20,129 nt of DNA from CAYXZR01 sp964470025 (GTDB lineage Bacteria; Patescibacteriota; Patescibacteriia; Buchananbacterales; UBA6539): assembly GCA_964470025.1 (NCBI GenBank), contig CAYXZR010000019.1, forward strand, positions 1 through 20,129, read 5' to 3'. The notes below the pieces were generated by a model. The model did no database searches. It was not told the DNA's origin and saw only the letters and a list, made by a program, of their open reading frames with translations. Shown here one piece after another: positions 18,942-20,129 of the stretch. The translations under genes and the position numbers were made by a program. The stretch's first letter is position 1. Each line of letters begins with the position of its first letter.

Positions 18942-20129
18942 TTATTTCTCAAGCTTATGAGGATTGTGATTCGGGCATGTCTTATCACTGCATCGATCAG
19001 GAATAGTTTTTGTACCCTCCATCATGAGGTGCTTGCAAGAACCATCTTCTCGTTGATAGCCGCAGATATCACCTGTAGGTTTTGTTTTTATGATGTGGCG
19101 ACAGTCAGGATAGTTTGAACAGCCATAGAATACCCCATATCGACCACGTTTTTCTACCATTGTTCCTTTACTGCAGATAGGGCATTGTACGCCAGTGTCG
19201 CCTGGGACTTCACCATCAATCTCTGCATCTTTTTTGATATATTTACATTTTGGATAGTTTGCACAAGCAACAAATCGACCATATCGTCCATCTCGTTCAA
19301 TTAAGTCTCCGCCATCCTCTGGGCACTTTTCGCCAGTCTTTTTAGGGCCTTCAAGTTCTTCACCCTCTATAGTTCGTGCACCATCACAGTCAGGGAAGGT
19401 AGAGCAACTCATAAACTTACCTGTCTTAGCAAGCTTGTAAATCATGGGCTTGCCACACTTAGGGCATTTGATGTCATCTGGCGCAGGACCTAAGTCGGTA
19501 ATCTTAGGAATATCTTTTTTAGAATCGATGGTTTTAGTGAATGGAGTATAGAAATCTTTAAGCGTAGCTACGTATTCACGCTTTCCACTTGCAATATCAT
19601 CGAGCTCATCTTCCATTTCTGCTGTAAAAGAGTCAGAAATATAGTCAGTGAAGTGTTCATTGATAAAATCGCTCACCAGCTCACCCATGTCAGTCGGCTT
19701 TAGTGAACGTCCAAGCTTGTCTACATACTGTCGAGTCTGTAGTGTTTGTATAATAGAAGCATAGGTACTTGGACGACCAATACCACGTTTTTCTAGCTCT
19801 TTGACAAGTCCAGCTTCAGAATATCTGTTTGGTGGTTGTGTTTCTTTGCCGATTGCTTCAATACTCTCAAGCGTTAAGGCGTCACCTTGAGTAAGTTTTG
19901 GCAGCTCTACATCTTCACCACGTGCAGCGGGGTCAGCTTTTAGCCAGCCGTCAAAGGTAATTCTATTTCCATTGGCATGAAAATCAGGTACAGAATCATT
20001 ACTTGTTGTTGCAGTTACTTTAGTTTTTAGCATTGCAGCAGATGTCATTTGAGAAGCAGCAGTTCGAGCCCAGATTAATTCATACAGTTTTTTCTCATCA
20101 CTATTTTTACCAGCAGATTTTACTGACAT
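18942..20129 (-). CDS. topA: DNA topoisomerase I, C-terminal part (cut by window edge)
   Basis: At least 395 residues are inside the window, and the gene continues past 20129; a Met happens to lie at the edge and is not the true start. Visible are KLYELIWARTAASQM, the type IA motif RYSEAGLVKELEKRGIGRPSTYASIIQTLQ, and DFINEHFTDYISDSFTAEMEDELDDIA. Zinc ribbons follow: CPKCGKPM...CSTFPDC, then CPEDGGDL...CANYPKC, which lacks one Cys, then CPICSKGT...CSNYPDC. A final Cys-rich end holds CGYQREDGSCKH...CSDKTCPNH. The active-site Tyr lies upstream, outside the window. The enzyme relaxes negative supercoils. Confidence 0.95.
   Translation of the reverse strand: MSVKSAGKNSDEKKLYELIWARTAASQMTSAAMLKTKVTATTSNDSVPDFHANGNRITFDGWLKADPAARGEDVELPKLTQGDALTLESIEAIGKETQPPNRYSEAGLVKELEKRGIGRPSTYASIIQTLQTRQYVDKLGRSLKPTDMGELVSDFINEHFTDYISDSFTAEMEDELDDIASGKREYVATLKDFYTPFTKTIDSKKDIPKITDLGPAPDDIKCPKCGKPMIYKLAKTGKFMSCSTFPDCDGARTIEGEELEGPKKTGEKCPEDGGDLIERDGRYGRFVACANYPKCKYIKKDAEIDGEVPGDTGVQCPICSKGTMVEKRGRYGVFYGCSNYPDCRHIIKTKPTGDICGYQREDGSCKHLMMEGTKTIPDRCSDKTCPNHNPHKLEK

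Noticed and set aside
1..20129. CRISPR arrays, insertion sequences or prophage genes
   Set aside because: No regularly spaced repeats, transposase motifs, terminal inverted repeats or phage structural genes were seen.

Overview
The window (about 20.1 kb, roughly 40% GC by eye) looks like a chromosomal segment of a Candidate Phyla Radiation / Patescibacteria bacterium, most likely Parcubacteria-like. This placement is an inference. The grounds are compact housekeeping genes, almost no Shine-Dalgarno sequences, promoters that sit on or next to start codons, a stringent-response enzyme cut down to its catalytic half, and large Cys-rich exported proteins with DUF916-like and carboxypeptidase-regulatory-like domains. 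TGA acts as an ordinary stop (for example at 18143-18145), which argues against the UGA-recoding Gracilibacteria and Absconditabacteria.

Layout. Positions 1-2238 (minus strand) form a translation block read as smpB, ssrA (tmRNA), infC, rpmI, rplT, tRNA-Asp. Positions 2322-4000 (plus) hold an AI-2E-family transporter and a small anchored protein. Positions 4080-9958 (plus) are a tight envelope cluster: a secreted beta-rich protein, a DUF916-like membrane-anchored protein, a 1210-residue Cys-rich protein with an embedded Hint (intein-like) domain, and a polyprenol/phytol-kinase-like membrane enzyme. Positions 10016-12671 carry glycyl-tRNA synthetase and an M16 peptidase, facing a convergent DUF457-like membrane protein. 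Positions 13188-14059 are a minus-strand tRNA region (Met, fMet, Leu). Between fMet and Leu lies a HEPN-like gene broken by an A8 run. Positions 14144-15800 are parA-parB, meeting a convergent RelA/SpoT-type gene (15790-17304). Positions 17375-18145 encode a protein that resembles a Clp D1 AAA+ domain with both Walker motifs lost.

The most unusual stretch is 18142-18625. It reads as three short transcription units in tandem, each with its own promoter and terminator. They are a 16-codon nearly leaderless micro-ORF, a structured RNA of about 93 nt, and a leader of about 140 nt with a 10-codon ORF. Next comes a hairpin that displays the only strong Shine-Dalgarno of the window in its loop and buries the start codon of a small membrane protein in its stem. 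The window closes with the C-terminal part of topA on the minus strand.

All assignments are by eye from sequence motifs. No searches, folding programs or alignments were run.
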